A stretch of DNA of 64,000 nucleotides from Streptomyces sp. CB01580 (GCF_001905795.1 NZ_LIXJ01000023.1:58319-122318); one strand, 5' to 3'. Positions 1-7,856 are shown, numbered from the stretch's first letter. Notes: generated by a model not told the origin, from the letters alone. Numbers and translations: made by a program.

Positions 1-849
1 GGCGGTGGAGTGGTGGAGCATCGCGTGGGTCACCGGACCGATGTGCCCCCCGATCCGGGACCGGCGGACGCGGCGGCCGACGACCACGAGAGCCGCCGCG
101 GCGCCCGCTTCCAGCAACTGCTCGGCCGGACGTCCGATCTCGGACCGGGCGTCGAGGGCGACCGCCGGACACCTGTCGCGCCAGGGCTTCAGCAGGTCGT
201 CCAGCTCGTTCTTCATGGCCTCGGCCATCTGCGCGTGGCCTTCCGGGCTGTACGCGGCTCCGTAACCGGCCAGCGGGGGCGGCGTCCAGCTGTGTACCGC
301 GACGAGCGCGCAACGCCGCAGTGACGCCTCCTCGAACGCGAAGGCGAGCAGGGCGTCGCACGGATGACCGGGGTCGACGCCCACGACCACGCCGCCCTCG
401 GGGTGCCCCTCGCGCGGGCCCGGCCCCACGTCCTCCGTGGCACGCACCAGAACGACCGGCCGCTCCAGGGCGTGGACGACCGCCATGCAGACGGAACCGA
501 GCACGACACCCGCGAGGGTGCCCAGTCCCCGGGAGCCGAGGACCAGCATGTCCGCGTCCGCCGCGGCACCGGCCAGAGCCGCCGCCGGACGGCCGCCGAG
601 CGATTCGGAGCCGATCCGCAGCCGCGGGTGCCGTGCCAGCAGTTCCTCGCGGGCAGCGCGCAGCAGCGGGTCGGCGTCCCCGTGACGCGGCCCCGGTCCG
701 GCCGAGGGGACACCGAGGACCGTGAACGTCTCCTCGACATGGACGAGATGCAGGGGCACGCCGCGCAGGACCGCCTCCCGCGCGGCCCAACGGGACGCCG
801 CGACGCTCTCCGCGGTTCCGTCGAAGCCGACGACGATGCGTGGGTTCAT
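1..849 (-). CDS. Universal stress protein, tandem UspA domains (3' end off the window)
   Basis: The minus-strand frame starts at ATG 849 (NPRIVVGFDGTAES) and stays open to base 1. The visible 283 codons cover nearly two UspA domains, and only about ten C-terminal residues are missing. The first domain opens with the usual VVGFDG strand and carries the nucleotide-binding signature MLVLGSRGLGTLAGVVLGS. The second opens with VVVGVDPGHP and ends in VVVGRRVRRSRIGGHIGPVTHAMLHH. Tandem Usp proteins bind ATP and help cells survive growth arrest or oxygen limitation; the ligand cannot be read here. It heads a group of three Usp genes with CBS proteins, so a shared stress role is likely. It is transcribed divergently from the Usp gene at 1608. 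Confidence 0.93.
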   Translation of the reverse strand, partial: MNPRIVVGFDGTAESVAASRWAAREAVLRGVPLHLVHVEETFTVLGVPSAGPGPRHGDADPLLRAAREELLARHPRLRIGSESLGGRPAAALAGAAADADMLVLGSRGLGTLAGVVLGSVCMAVVHALERPVVLVRATEDVGPGPREGHPEGGVVVGVDPGHPCDALLAFAFEEASLRRCALVAVHSWTPPPLAGYGAAYSPEGHAQMAEAMKNELDDLLKPWRDRCPAVALDARSEIGRPAEQLLEAGAAAALVVVGRRVRRSRIGGHIGPVTHAMLHHSTA

Positions 850-1270
850 GACGACCTCCTCCGGCCCGGCGCGGCCCTGGCCGGCCCTGGCCGGGGCCGC
901 GCCGGACGCGTGCTCGGGGAATCCGTCCCCGTCTCCGGCAGGTGCGGACGTCCACTGCTGGGGGCCGACAGGACATCGGCGGCGGTGCGCCGGATCCCGG
1001 CCGGAACGACGGGCGCCGATCCACCGGCCGGCGGACCACCGGCCGGCGGACCGGCGGCGTACGCGGATACGGCTGTCGGGACAGGGCCTGCGGAGCCCGG
1101 ACCCGTTCCGCTTCCGGACGCCCCGTCGCCCGTCGGCCCGGCGGGTCGCTCCCGGACACGACACCGACCACACGGTCCTCCTCGCCGAGGACGGGTGGGA
1201 GACGGCGGGCACGACCGAGACGATCTCGTCGGTCGTCGGGTCACCGACTGCGACGGGTCTCACGGCCGCT

Positions 1271-1357
1271 CCTCCCGCCGCCTCGCGGGGGCCCTGCGTC
1301 CACGTCCAGGATGAGATGCCCTTGGCGATTCCTCCCGCCGCCTCGCGGGCGCCCTGC
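1271..1357 (+). repeat. 27-base direct repeat, two copies exactly 60 bases apart
   Basis: Copies lie at 1271-1297 and 1331-1357 and differ at one base. Each holds short inverted arms, CCCGC and GCGGG, separated by CGCCTC, so each could form a small hairpin. Function is unknown. They lie about 250-340 bases upstream of the Usp gene at 1608. Confidence 0.7.
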
Positions 1358-1450
1358 CGAGACCCGCACGGGCGAAACGCCGCAGGTATTCCACCAGCCA
1401 CGATCCGCCGGGCCGCACCCGGGGAAGGAGGGCCGAACGGGGCGCGGCAG

Positions 1451-1464
1451 GGGCCGGTCGGCCC
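1451..1464. promoter_or_regulatory. DevR/OsdR-like palindrome 1
   Basis: GGGCCGGTCGGCCC, a perfect GGGCCG-NN-CGGCCC palindrome about 145 bases upstream of the Usp start at 1608. It fits the general GGGnC-N4-GnCCC layout of dormancy regulator sites. Binding is inferred, not shown. Confidence 0.45.
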
Positions 1465-1500
1465 GGTTCGGGCGCCCCGACGGGGCAGGATGGGACGAAA

Positions 1501-1514
1501 GGGACCGTCGGCCC
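1501..1514. promoter_or_regulatory. DevR/OsdR-like palindrome 2
   Basis: GGGACCGTCGGCCC, a near-perfect relative of the site at 1451 and about 95 bases upstream of the Usp start at 1608. Two tandem sites upstream of a Usp gene match how DevR-type regulators usually act. Confidence 0.45.
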
Positions 1515-1607
1515 CCGGTCGGTCCTGAGCGGCCCCTGCGTGCGCGGCGCCCGGAAGTGCGCGGCGTGGGAGCCGACCCACCGACGCCACTCGGCCAGGA
1601 GGAAACC

Positions 1608-2510
1608 ATGGAAGGCAGCAACGGCCGCCCCGAACTGGGCTCCGTCGTGGTCGGCGTCGACGGCTCCGAGCCGGCCCGCCGTGCGGTGCTCTGGGCGGCG
1701 GACGAGGCGGCACGCCGGGGCACCCTGCTCCACATCGTCCACGGCGCGGACACCGACACCCGGAGCCTCTACCTCTCGGCGGACAGCATCGAGGGGGTGC
1801 GCAGCGCGGGCTACGAACTGCTGCGGGACACGGCGGCCGTCGTCGCGGAACGGTTCCCCGGCCTGCGCGTCACCGCGGAGTTCAGCCGCAGCGCGCCCGT
1901 GCCCAGCCTGCAACGGACCGCGGGGCTCCGTGGCACCGTGGTGGTCGGCAGCCGGGGGCTGGGCGGGTTCGCCTACCTCATGCTCGGATCCGTCGGGCTG
2001 AGGACCGTCGCGGCGGCCACGACACCCGTCGTCGTGGTCAGGGGCGAGGACGACGGGACGGCCACCGGTGTCGTCCTCGCCGCCGTCCGCGACGAGAACG
2101 ACACCGAGTGTCTCCGGTACGCGGCGTGCGAGGCGGAGATCCGCGGGGCGACGCTGCGCCTGCTCCACGTATGGAACGTGTTCGAGTCCGCCGGGGTCGC
2201 CGCGCCCATGCTCGACGGCGTCGGCAGTGTCGTCGGCGAAGGCGCCCGCCATCTGACGCCCCTGACCGACCTGATCCGCGAGGAGTTCCCGGGACTGTCC
2301 GTGCGGGCGGACGCCGAGAAGAGCCTGTCCGTGGCCGCGGCGCTGGTGGAGGCGTCGCGCCACGCGGACCTGCTGGTGATGGGCGGACGGCGGTCGCCCG
2401 GGTACATCGGCCCCACGCTCGGCCGCGCCACGCACAGCCTGGTGCACCACGCGCACTGCCCCGTACAGCTCATTCCGCGGCGCCGGGCCGGGCAGCACAG
2501 CGAGTCATGA
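1608..2510 (+). CDS. Universal stress protein, tandem UspA domains
   Basis: A 300-residue protein with two UspA domains. Domain 1 (about residues 8-145) begins SVVVGVDGSEPARRAVLWAA and ends with GTVVVGSRGLGGFAYLMLGS, the G2xG9G-type ATP-binding loop. Domain 2 (about 155-295) ends with LLVMGGRRSPGYIGPTLGR and a typical HHAHCPVQLIP terminus. ATG 1608 is chosen because AGGAGG lies at 1597-1602 with ideal spacing, although the frame is open much further upstream. Tandem Usp proteins are cytoplasmic nucleotide-binding stress proteins; this one probably acts under hypoxia or dormancy, judging from the two DevR-like palindromes upstream and the CBS and Usp neighbours. It converges on the CBS-BON gene ending at 2892. 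Confidence 0.95.
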   Translation: MEGSNGRPELGSVVVGVDGSEPARRAVLWAADEAARRGTLLHIVHGADTDTRSLYLSADSIEGVRSAGYELLRDTAAVVAERFPGLRVTAEFSRSAPVPSLQRTAGLRGTVVVGSRGLGGFAYLMLGSVGLRTVAAATTPVVVVRGEDDGTATGVVLAAVRDENDTECLRYAACEAEIRGATLRLLHVWNVFESAGVAAPMLDGVGSVVGEGARHLTPLTDLIREEFPGLSVRADAEKSLSVAAALVEASRHADLLVMGGRRSPGYIGPTLGRATHSLVHHAHCPVQLIPRRRAGQHSES

Positions 2511-2556
2511 CGGGTGCCGGACACCGGCCGACGGGCGCAGGACACCGGCGACCCGT
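2510..2556. terminator. Weak hairpin after the Usp gene
   Basis: ACGGGTGCCGG at 2510-2520 pairs with CCGGCGACCCGT at 2545-2556 with one bulged base and a long loop. It sits immediately after the stop codon between convergent genes, so a terminator role is plausible but weakly supported. Confidence 0.3.
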
Positions 2557-2891
2557 GGCCGACCGCGCCGTGGCGGCCCTCTCGGAGATGTCCACGCCGC
2601 CGTGCGCCGGACGCCGTCGGGCCATCTGCCGGCGTGCCTGAAGGGGGTTTGGGAGGTGGTGGTGGACGGCCGGGTGCTCGCCGATCCCGAGGAGGTGCCT
2701 GCGGAGGCGGGGGCCCGGTGCGTGCGGACCGGGTTCCGGGAGCCCCGTGGCCCACATGCGTGAGAAGGCCGCCGGGGGACCCGGACACCCGGCGACGGTC
2801 GCGGGTGGCGCCTCGGGCCGACGGCGACCCGGGGCACGGGACCCGGGACCCGGCACACATCGGGGCCCCGGGCGAACCGGGGACGGGGCAC
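2511..2891. other. Intergenic region between convergent Usp and CBS-BON genes
   Basis: About 380 bases between two convergent stop codons. Apart from the weak hairpin at 2510-2556 and a GGGACCC direct duplication near 2838-2850, nothing recognisable is present. A 35-codon frame with a reasonable ribosome binding site exists near 2655-2763, but it has no distinguishing features. Confidence 0.5.
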
Positions 2892-3515
2892 TCAGGCGGA
2901 TTCCACGCGCACGTCCACGACGCCCTCGACGGCACGGACGGCCCGGACCAACAGCGGCAGCAGGGCACGGTTGGGGAAGGGCCCCCGAAGGGTCACGACC
3001 CCGTCCAGCACGTCGAACTCCACACGGTCCGGGACGGGCAGCCCGGCGAACACGGCGGACCGGATCTCCTCGCCCAGCTCCTCGTCGGGCCGCAGGAACA
3101 CCTTCAGCAGGTCGCTGCGGCTCACGACGCCCTCCAGCATCCCGAGGCGGTTCACGACGGGCAGACGCTTGACCTGCCTGCGCGCCATGATCCGGGCGGC
3201 CTCGGCGAGCGTGGCGTCGGCGTGGACCGTGACGGCCGGGCTCGACATCAGCTCCTCGGCCAGCACCGCATCGGCCTTGGACGCCTCCTCGACCCCGCGG
3301 GGCGGCGCCGGACCGTCCTCGCGGAACTCCTCCTTGGGCAGCAGGTCCGCCTCGGAGACGACGCCGACGACACGGCCCTCGCCCTCGAGCACCGGCACCG
3401 CGCTGACCTTCCACGCGTGCATCAGCTCGACGATCTCCTTGTACGAGGCATCACGGCCGATGGCCACGGCCGTATGGGTCATCACATCGCTGACGGTGTA
3501 CCGGGACGCGGCCAT
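2892..3515 (-). CDS. CBS-pair protein with C-terminal BON-like domain
   Basis: A 207-residue protein. Two CBS motifs span about residues 8-62 (VSDVMTHTAVAIGRDASYKEI) and 88-140 (LAEELMSSPAVTVHADATL), forming a Bateman module that usually binds adenine nucleotides. The last 60 residues (ELGEEIRSAVF to GVVDVRVES) form a BON-like alpha/beta domain. ATG 3515 follows a CCAGGAGCACGTC leader. Such CBS-BON proteins are common beside Usp genes in streptomycete stress islands and are thought to sense energy state; the partner is unknown. A second member with the same architecture lies at 6007. A 13-base palindrome at 3571-3583 lies 55 bases upstream. Confidence 0.92.
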   Translation of the reverse strand: MAASRYTVSDVMTHTAVAIGRDASYKEIVELMHAWKVSAVPVLEGEGRVVGVVSEADLLPKEEFREDGPAPPRGVEEASKADAVLAEELMSSPAVTVHADATLAEAARIMARRQVKRLPVVNRLGMLEGVVSRSDLLKVFLRPDEELGEEIRSAVFAGLPVPDRVEFDVLDGVVTLRGPFPNRALLPLLVRAVRAVEGVVDVRVESA

Positions 3516-3570
3516 GACGTGCTCCTGGGGCGTGGTTCCGGGCAGTGGTACGACGGGCGGACGGGGCGTG

Positions 3571-3583
3571 GGTCCCGGGGACC
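3571..3583. promoter_or_regulatory. Palindrome upstream of the CBS-BON gene
   Basis: GGTCCCGGGGACC is a perfect 13-base palindrome 55 bases upstream of the CBS-BON start. It could be an operator; it differs from the GGGCCGnnCGGCCC sites nearby, and chance is not excluded in GC-rich DNA. Confidence 0.3.
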
Positions 3584-3624
3584 GGAGGACCGTGCGACCG
3601 GCACGGGGCGCGCCCCACGACTCC

Positions 3625-4080
3625 TCAGAGGGAACCGCCGCCGTGCGGGGCGTAGAGGTCGAGCAGACGAACCCGCGCGGCCTGCAGCCGGTGGGCGAGA
3701 ACCTGTCCGACCCAGTGGCCGACGGCCGAACCGAAGGCGGGGTCCGCGTCCATCATCATGCGTATGGTCGCGGCCTCGAACTCGTGGGTGCGGACCGGAG
3801 TCATCGTCTCCGCTCCGAGGTGCCACAGGTAGGGTTCGAAGAGCCAGGACCAGCCCACCAGTTCACCGGGTCCCAGATTCTCGATCGAGGCCGGTCGGCC
3901 GCCCGGGACACGGAAGTCCAGGGTGACGGCGCCCGAGCGCAGGATCCAGAAGCGGTCCGCGAAGTCCCCCTCGTCGAAGAGACGGACGCCTTGGTCGAAG
4001 TTGACCTCCCGGCCCACGCGCAGCAACCGTGTGCGGTACTGGGCGGGCAGGGCGGTGACACGGGTCGGAGAAGTGCTCAT
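3625..4080 (-). CDS. Crp-type cyclic nucleotide-binding-fold protein without a DNA-binding domain
   Basis: 151 residues from ATG 4080, preceded by CAGGAGGCTGTCG. Residues about 15-110 form a cNMP-binding beta-roll: VGREVNFDQGVRLFDEGDFADRFWILRSGAVTLDF, then a GPGELVGWSWLF stretch at the usual place of the phosphate-binding cassette. The canonical RSA-type arginine and serine of cAMP binders are not obvious. After the C-helix (VGHWVGQVLAHRLQAARVRLLDLY) the chain stops, so the Crp/Fnr helix-turn-helix is absent. It therefore looks like a stand-alone sensor or effector domain, not a transcription factor. A DevR-like palindrome lies 61 bases upstream, inside the 3' end of the neighbouring gene. 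Confidence 0.85.
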   Translation of the reverse strand: MSTSPTRVTALPAQYRTRLLRVGREVNFDQGVRLFDEGDFADRFWILRSGAVTLDFRVPGGRPASIENLGPGELVGWSWLFEPYLWHLGAETMTPVRTHEFEAATIRMMMDADPAFGSAVGHWVGQVLAHRLQAARVRLLDLYAPHGGGSL

Positions 4081-4130
4081 CGACAGCCTCCTGTGGGTGG
4101 GTCCGGGGTCAGCATCGCCGGGCGAACGGT

Positions 4131-5597
4131 TCAGGGACATGGGCCGACCGGCCCCTGTCGCGGTTCCGTCCGGCCCCGCCCGGCCGGACGGCCTTGCCGC
4201 ACGGATCGGGACGGGCCGGGCGGCTCCCCGCGCCGGTCCGCGCGGCCGGGCGGGACGGACTGGCGGCCGTCCCCCGCGAGACGCGCCTCGATGCACCGGC
4301 GGACCTCCGCCGTGAGCGAGACCAGACGCTGGGAGAACTCCGCTCTCGGCGCGACGGGTGCCCGTACGGCACGGGCCCGGGGCGGCAGGGTCGCGAGATC
4401 GGCGGTGAACCGCTTCCGGGCCGCGGCCGGCCCGGTGCGGGGCGAGGTGCGGCGTCCCTCCCGCATGACCGCCTCCAGCAGCGGGTCCGCGCCGGGCGGC
4501 GGCGGCTCGTCGACGAGAGCGACGAGATCCGCCCGGCCCGGCCGCCGGAACACCTGTTTGCGGCCCGGGGCCGTCACCTTGGCCGACGACAGCTTCATCA
4601 CCGGGCGGCCGTCGTACTCGACCAACTTGTACGCGGAGTCCAGGTACGGCGCGTCCGCGCTGACGCCGACCCGGGTGCCGACCGCGAACGTGTCGACGGG
4701 CGCCCCCGCGCGCACCAGTTCGTCCACCGCGAACTCGTCGAGACCACCGCTCGCCACGATCCGGGTCTCCCGGAGCCCGGCGGCGTCGAGCACGGCCCTG
4801 GCCCGCACGGCCAGGTCCCCGAGGTCCCCGCTGTCGAGGCGGACGGCGCACCCCGGGCCGAGTCCCAGCTCGCGCAGCACCCTCGCCGCCGTCTCCACGC
4901 CCGCCACGGTGTCGTACGTGTCCACGAGCAGGGTCACCGGGCCGGGGTGGGACCGGGCGAAGGCCCGGAACGCGTCCTCCTCGGAGTCGAACGCCTCCAC
5001 GTACGAGTGGGCCATCGTGCCGACCGCGGTCAGGCCCTCGGCATGCGCGGCCGCCACGTCGCTGGTCCCGGCGAAACCGACCATGGCCCCCAGCCGGGCG
5101 GCCTGATGCCCGGCCTCGATGCCGTGCGTGCGTCGCAGGGAGAAGTCCACGACCGGGCGCCCGTCGGCGGCCAGCACGCACCGTGCGCACTTGGAGGCCA
5201 CGGCGGTCTGGTGGCTCACCTGGTTGAGCACGTACGTCTCCACGAGCTGGGCCTGCGGAAGAGGGGCGGTGATCTCCAGCAGCGGCTCACCGGCCAGTAC
5301 GACGCGCCCCTCGGGCACCGCCCGAACCTCGCCCTCGAACTCCAGGCCGAGCAGCGGTGCCAGCTCCTCGTGCCGCTGTCCCGTCACGGAGGCGAACACG
5401 GCCACGTCCTCCGCGTCCACCCGGTAGTCGGCGAGACAGGCGAGCACCGGTTCCAGGCCCGCGCAGACCAGGAACCCCCGGTCCGGCGGCAGTTCGCGGA
5501 CGAACAGGCTGAACGTGGCGGGCCCCGTCATGCCCTCGCGCAGATAGGACCGGGCCATGGTGACCTCGTAGAGGTCGGTGCTCGTGGCCTTCGACAT
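4131..5597 (-). CDS. pncB: Nicotinate phosphoribosyltransferase
   Basis: 488 residues from ATG 5597 (SKATSTDLYEVTMARSYL), with GGGAGGAGG eight bases upstream. It makes nicotinate mononucleotide from nicotinate and PRPP, the first step of NAD salvage. Family signatures are visible: TDLYEVTMA at the N-terminus, VDFSLRRTHGIEAGHQAARLGAMVGFAGTS, LLVDTYDTVAG, AVRLDSGDL and FAVGTRVGVSADAP with YKLVEYDGRPVMKLS. The last 50 or so residues after SLTAEVRRCIEARLAG are proline-, arginine- and glycine-rich and unlike the family; they probably result from loss of the original stop codon. A pncB gene in a Usp/CBS island suggests NAD maintenance during dormancy. Confidence 0.93.
   Translation of the reverse strand: MSKATSTDLYEVTMARSYLREGMTGPATFSLFVRELPPDRGFLVCAGLEPVLACLADYRVDAEDVAVFASVTGQRHEELAPLLGLEFEGEVRAVPEGRVVLAGEPLLEITAPLPQAQLVETYVLNQVSHQTAVASKCARCVLAADGRPVVDFSLRRTHGIEAGHQAARLGAMVGFAGTSDVAAAHAEGLTAVGTMAHSYVEAFDSEEDAFRAFARSHPGPVTLLVDTYDTVAGVETAARVLRELGLGPGCAVRLDSGDLGDLAVRARAVLDAAGLRETRIVASGGLDEFAVDELVRAGAPVDTFAVGTRVGVSADAPYLDSAYKLVEYDGRPVMKLSSAKVTAPGRKQVFRRPGRADLVALVDEPPPPGADPLLEAVMREGRRTSPRTGPAAARKRFTADLATLPPRARAVRAPVAPRAEFSQRLVSLTAEVRRCIEARLAGDGRQSVPPGRADRRGEPPGPSRSVRQGRPAGRGRTEPRQGPVGPCP
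4141..4154. promoter_or_regulatory. DevR/OsdR-like palindrome 3
   Basis: GGGCCGACCGGCCC, a perfect GGGCCG-NN-CGGCCC palindrome. It is 61 bases upstream of the Crp-type gene start at 4080 but lies inside the extended 3' end of the nicotinate phosphoribosyltransferase frame. Confidence 0.45.
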
Positions 5598-6006
5598 CGA
5601 CGGCACCCTCCTCCCGCCGCGCCGTCCTCCCGGACCGCCGCACCGTGCCGGTTTCGCCCGCCTTCCTCCACTATCGGCCCCCTTCACCTTGCGGGCCAGC
5701 CGGAGCCACCGCTGGGCCGACCGCCCGACGGGCGCTCGGCGTCCCGCGCACGCCGGACGGTGTGTCCGAAGGCCGGCCGGTGAGGGGCGGGCGCCGACGG
5801 ACGCCCGGCGGGCCGCCGCACCCGCGGCACGCACCGGGCCGTGGGGCCGGGCGGGCCGCCGCACCCGGGGTCCACCGGACCCGAGGTGTGGCCCGGTCGG
5901 CCCAACCCCGCGAGCCGGGATTCCTGATCCGCTCGACACATGACCACTTCCGGCCGTGGACGACCGCTTCCGGACTGCGGGCCGTCGCATCCCGAAGGGG
6001 GATGAC
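5598..6006. other. Divergent promoter region between pncB and the second CBS-BON gene
   Basis: About 410 bases with no gene. It holds two copies of a 17-base direct repeat, a degraded DevR-like palindrome near 5890-5903 (one mismatch in GGGCC/GGCCC) and, on the plus side, the leader of the gene at 6007. Minus-strand frames continuing through it are shadows of GC-rich sequence. Confidence 0.55.
5808..5867 (+). repeat. 17-base direct repeat pair in an intergenic region
   Basis: GCGGGCCGCCGCACCCG occurs at 5808-5824 and again at 5851-5867, 43 bases apart, between the divergent pncB and CBS-BON genes. Function unknown; possibly a regulator site or simple duplication. Confidence 0.6.
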
Positions 6007-6684
6007 ATGGAGCACCGAACGGTCGCAGAGCTCATGACCCGGGACGTCGTCCGGGCGCGGCGTGACCTGCCGTTCAAGGAGATCGTCCAGTTGCTGGCGG
6101 ACAACGACGTCACCGCGGTACCCGTGGTGGACGAACTGGGCCGGCCCATGGGTGTGGTGTCCGAGGCCGATCTGCTGCGCAAGTGCTCCGACCGGGCGGA
6201 CCCGTCCGGCCTGACGCCGATCCCGCACGTCGAGGCGTGGGAGCGGGCCAAGGCGGAGGGAGCCCGGGCGGAGGAACTGATGTCGGCCCCCGCCGTGTGC
6301 GCGCGTCCGGAGTGGACCGTGGTCGAGGCGGCCCGGCTGATGGAGGTGCAGGACGTGAAGCGGCTCCCCGTCGTCGACGAGGCGGACAAGCTGCTGGGCA
6401 TCATCAGCCGCAGGGACCTGCTCCGGGTCTTCCTGCGCCGCGACGAGGCCATCCGCGAGGAGATCGAGCGGGACGTGCTGCGGGCGACGATGGGACTCGA
6501 CCCCGCCGCGGTGACCGCCGAGGTCAGGCAGGGGCAGGTGGTCCTCACCGGGAGCGTGGAGTTCGAGAGCCTGGTCCCCGTCATCGAGCGGCTGTGCCAG
6601 GGCGTCGACGGCGTCGTGTCCGTGACCGCGCACCTGACCCACCGGGCCGACGACGGGGCCCGCGGCACCCCCGGCAGGACGTGA
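6007..6684 (+). CDS. CBS-pair protein with C-terminal BON domain
   Basis: 225 residues from ATG 6007, which follows GAAGGGGGATGAC. CBS 1 covers about residues 8-62 (VAELMTRDVVRARRDLPFKEIV, then AVPVVDELGRPMGVVSEADLL) and CBS 2 about 92-146 (EELMSAPAVCARPEWTVVEAARLM, KRLPVVDEADKLLGIISRRDLL). Residues about 152-215 form a BON domain ending GVDGVVSVTAHLTH. It shares its domain order with the gene at 2892, and the two flank the pncB and Crp-type genes. The CBS pair probably binds AMP or ATP. The BON domain is usually linked to membranes or ligand binding, but no signal peptide is present, so the protein is cytoplasmic. Confidence 0.93.
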   Translation: MEHRTVAELMTRDVVRARRDLPFKEIVQLLADNDVTAVPVVDELGRPMGVVSEADLLRKCSDRADPSGLTPIPHVEAWERAKAEGARAEELMSAPAVCARPEWTVVEAARLMEVQDVKRLPVVDEADKLLGIISRRDLLRVFLRRDEAIREEIERDVLRATMGLDPAAVTAEVRQGQVVLTGSVEFESLVPVIERLCQGVDGVVSVTAHLTHRADDGARGTPGRT

Positions 6685-6952
6685 GACCGCCTTCCCCTCG
6701 ACGGCGGGCTTTCCGCCGGGGTCCTCGACGGGGCTCCGTGTGCGCCACCGGCGCATCTGCGGTACTCCTCGAAGGAGCGGACCCGCGTCGAACGGGCGGA
6801 ACCCGCGCCGGCCCCCTCCCCGCGGGCGCTCCCTCCCGGGGCCGCCGCCGTCCGGGCTCGGCCCGTACCGAGGCACGGCGGCGACAGCGGTGCGGGGGGT
6901 GCGGCACGCACACCGTCGTACCCCGCTTCTCGCGAGACGGAGGCAAGTCGTC

Positions 6953-7828
6953 ATGGAGCCAGTCGTCACCGTCGGCCTCGACGGATCACCGGAGAGCCTG
7001 GCCGCCGCCCGCTGGGCCGCGGACGAGGCCGAGCGGCGCAGGCTCACCCTGCGCCTGCTGCACGCGTGGCCCCTGCTGGTGCCGGAACCGACCCGCGTGC
7101 CGGCCGAGATGGACCAGAACTACTGGGCGCGCAGGATCGTGCACAACACCAGGGCGGAGCTCCAGGCCCACCACCCTGGCCTCTCCGTCGTCGGCAGCCT
7201 GGTCGCCGACGACGCCGAGAACGCGTTGCTGCGCGCGGCATCGGAGTCCGAGATGGTCGTGCTCGGCTCGCGGGGGCTGGCGCCCGTCGAGAGCTACTTC
7301 CTCGGCGACATCAGCCTGCCCGTCGTGTCCCGCGCCGAGCGGCCGGTGGTCCTGGTGCGGGCGGGCGCGGACGAGGACGTGCCGGGACCCCGGCGGGTCG
7401 TGATGAGCGGCGTGGTCGTGGCGGTCGGCCCGCACGGCCCCTGCGACGACCTGCTCGAATTCGCCTTCGCGTCCGCCGCCGCCCACGGGCTTCCCCTGCG
7501 GGCCGTGCACGGCCGGAGCCTGCCGGTGGACGCGTACGTGCCCTGGGGCGTGGACCACGACGTGACGGACGCGCTCGCTCGGGACGCGCGCAAGCTCCTC
7601 GGCCAGTCCCTGCACCCCTGGCGCGACAGGTTCCCGACGGTGGAGGTCGTCGAGAGCGCCGTGCTCGCCAGCCCCGCCAAAGCCGTGGTACGGGCCGCCG
7701 AGGGCGCCGATCTGCTGGTCGTCGGCAGGCGCAGGCACCATCGCCCGCTGGCGCCGCACCTGGGACCCGTGGCCCAGGCCGCGGTCCACCACGCGCGCTG
7801 CCCCGTCGCCGTCGTCCCCCACGACTGA
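6953..7828 (+). CDS. Universal stress protein, tandem UspA domains
   Basis: 291 residues from ATG 6953, with GGAGG ten bases upstream. Domain 1 (about 2-142) starts PVVTVGLDGSPESLAAARWAADEA and carries EMVVLGSRGLAPVESYFLGD. Domain 2 (about 150-288) carries LLVVGRRRHHRPLAPHLGPVAQAAVHHARCPVAVVP. In both domains the glycine-rich loop is altered (SRGLAPVESYFLG; GRRRHHRPLAPHLG), so ATP binding could be weaker than in classical members. It is the third tandem Usp protein of the island. A DevR-like palindrome lies just after its stop, serving the next gene or being coincidental. Confidence 0.93.
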   Translation: MEPVVTVGLDGSPESLAAARWAADEAERRRLTLRLLHAWPLLVPEPTRVPAEMDQNYWARRIVHNTRAELQAHHPGLSVVGSLVADDAENALLRAASESEMVVLGSRGLAPVESYFLGDISLPVVSRAERPVVLVRAGADEDVPGPRRVVMSGVVVAVGPHGPCDDLLEFAFASAAAHGLPLRAVHGRSLPVDAYVPWGVDHDVTDALARDARKLLGQSLHPWRDRFPTVEVVESAVLASPAKAVVRAAEGADLLVVGRRRHHRPLAPHLGPVAQAAVHHARCPVAVVPHD

Positions 7829-7842
7829 CACGAGGGGCGTAC

Positions 7843-7856
7843 GGGCCGTCCGGCCC
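7843..7856. promoter_or_regulatory. DevR/OsdR-like palindrome 4
   Basis: GGGCCGTCCGGCCC, a perfect GGGCCG-NN-CGGCCC palindrome between the third Usp gene and the SHOCT-domain gene, about 95 bases upstream of the latter's start. Confidence 0.45.

Larger units (their letters stand above)
850..1607. other. Intergenic region between divergent Usp genes
   Basis: About 760 bases without a convincing gene; open frames here have no recognisable protein. It must hold promoters for both divergent Usp genes. It contains a 10-base tandem repeat (GGCCCTGGCC type) near 883-902, a repeated CCGGCCGGCGGA near 1023-1050, a 27-base direct repeat at 1271 and 1331, and two DevR/OsdR-like palindromes at 1451 and 1501. 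Confidence 0.6.

Noticed and set aside
883..902. DevR-like site upstream of the first Usp gene
   Set aside because: The GGCCCTGGCC tandem looks similar but does not fit GGGCCG-NN-CGGCCC at more than a few positions.
364..1314. Long plus-strand open frame opposite the first Usp gene
   Set aside because: It is the antisense shadow of a clear Usp coding sequence and has no recognisable domain; high GC makes long spurious frames common here.
2655..2763. 35-codon frame starting VVVDGRVLADPEEVPAE with a GGGAGG-like site
   Set aside because: Too short, no hydrophobic or conserved feature, and lies between two convergent genes; could not be supported.
5671..7047. Long minus-strand frame across the CBS-BON gene
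   Set aside because: It runs antisense to an obvious CBS-BON gene and contains only low-complexity arginine/glycine-rich sequence.
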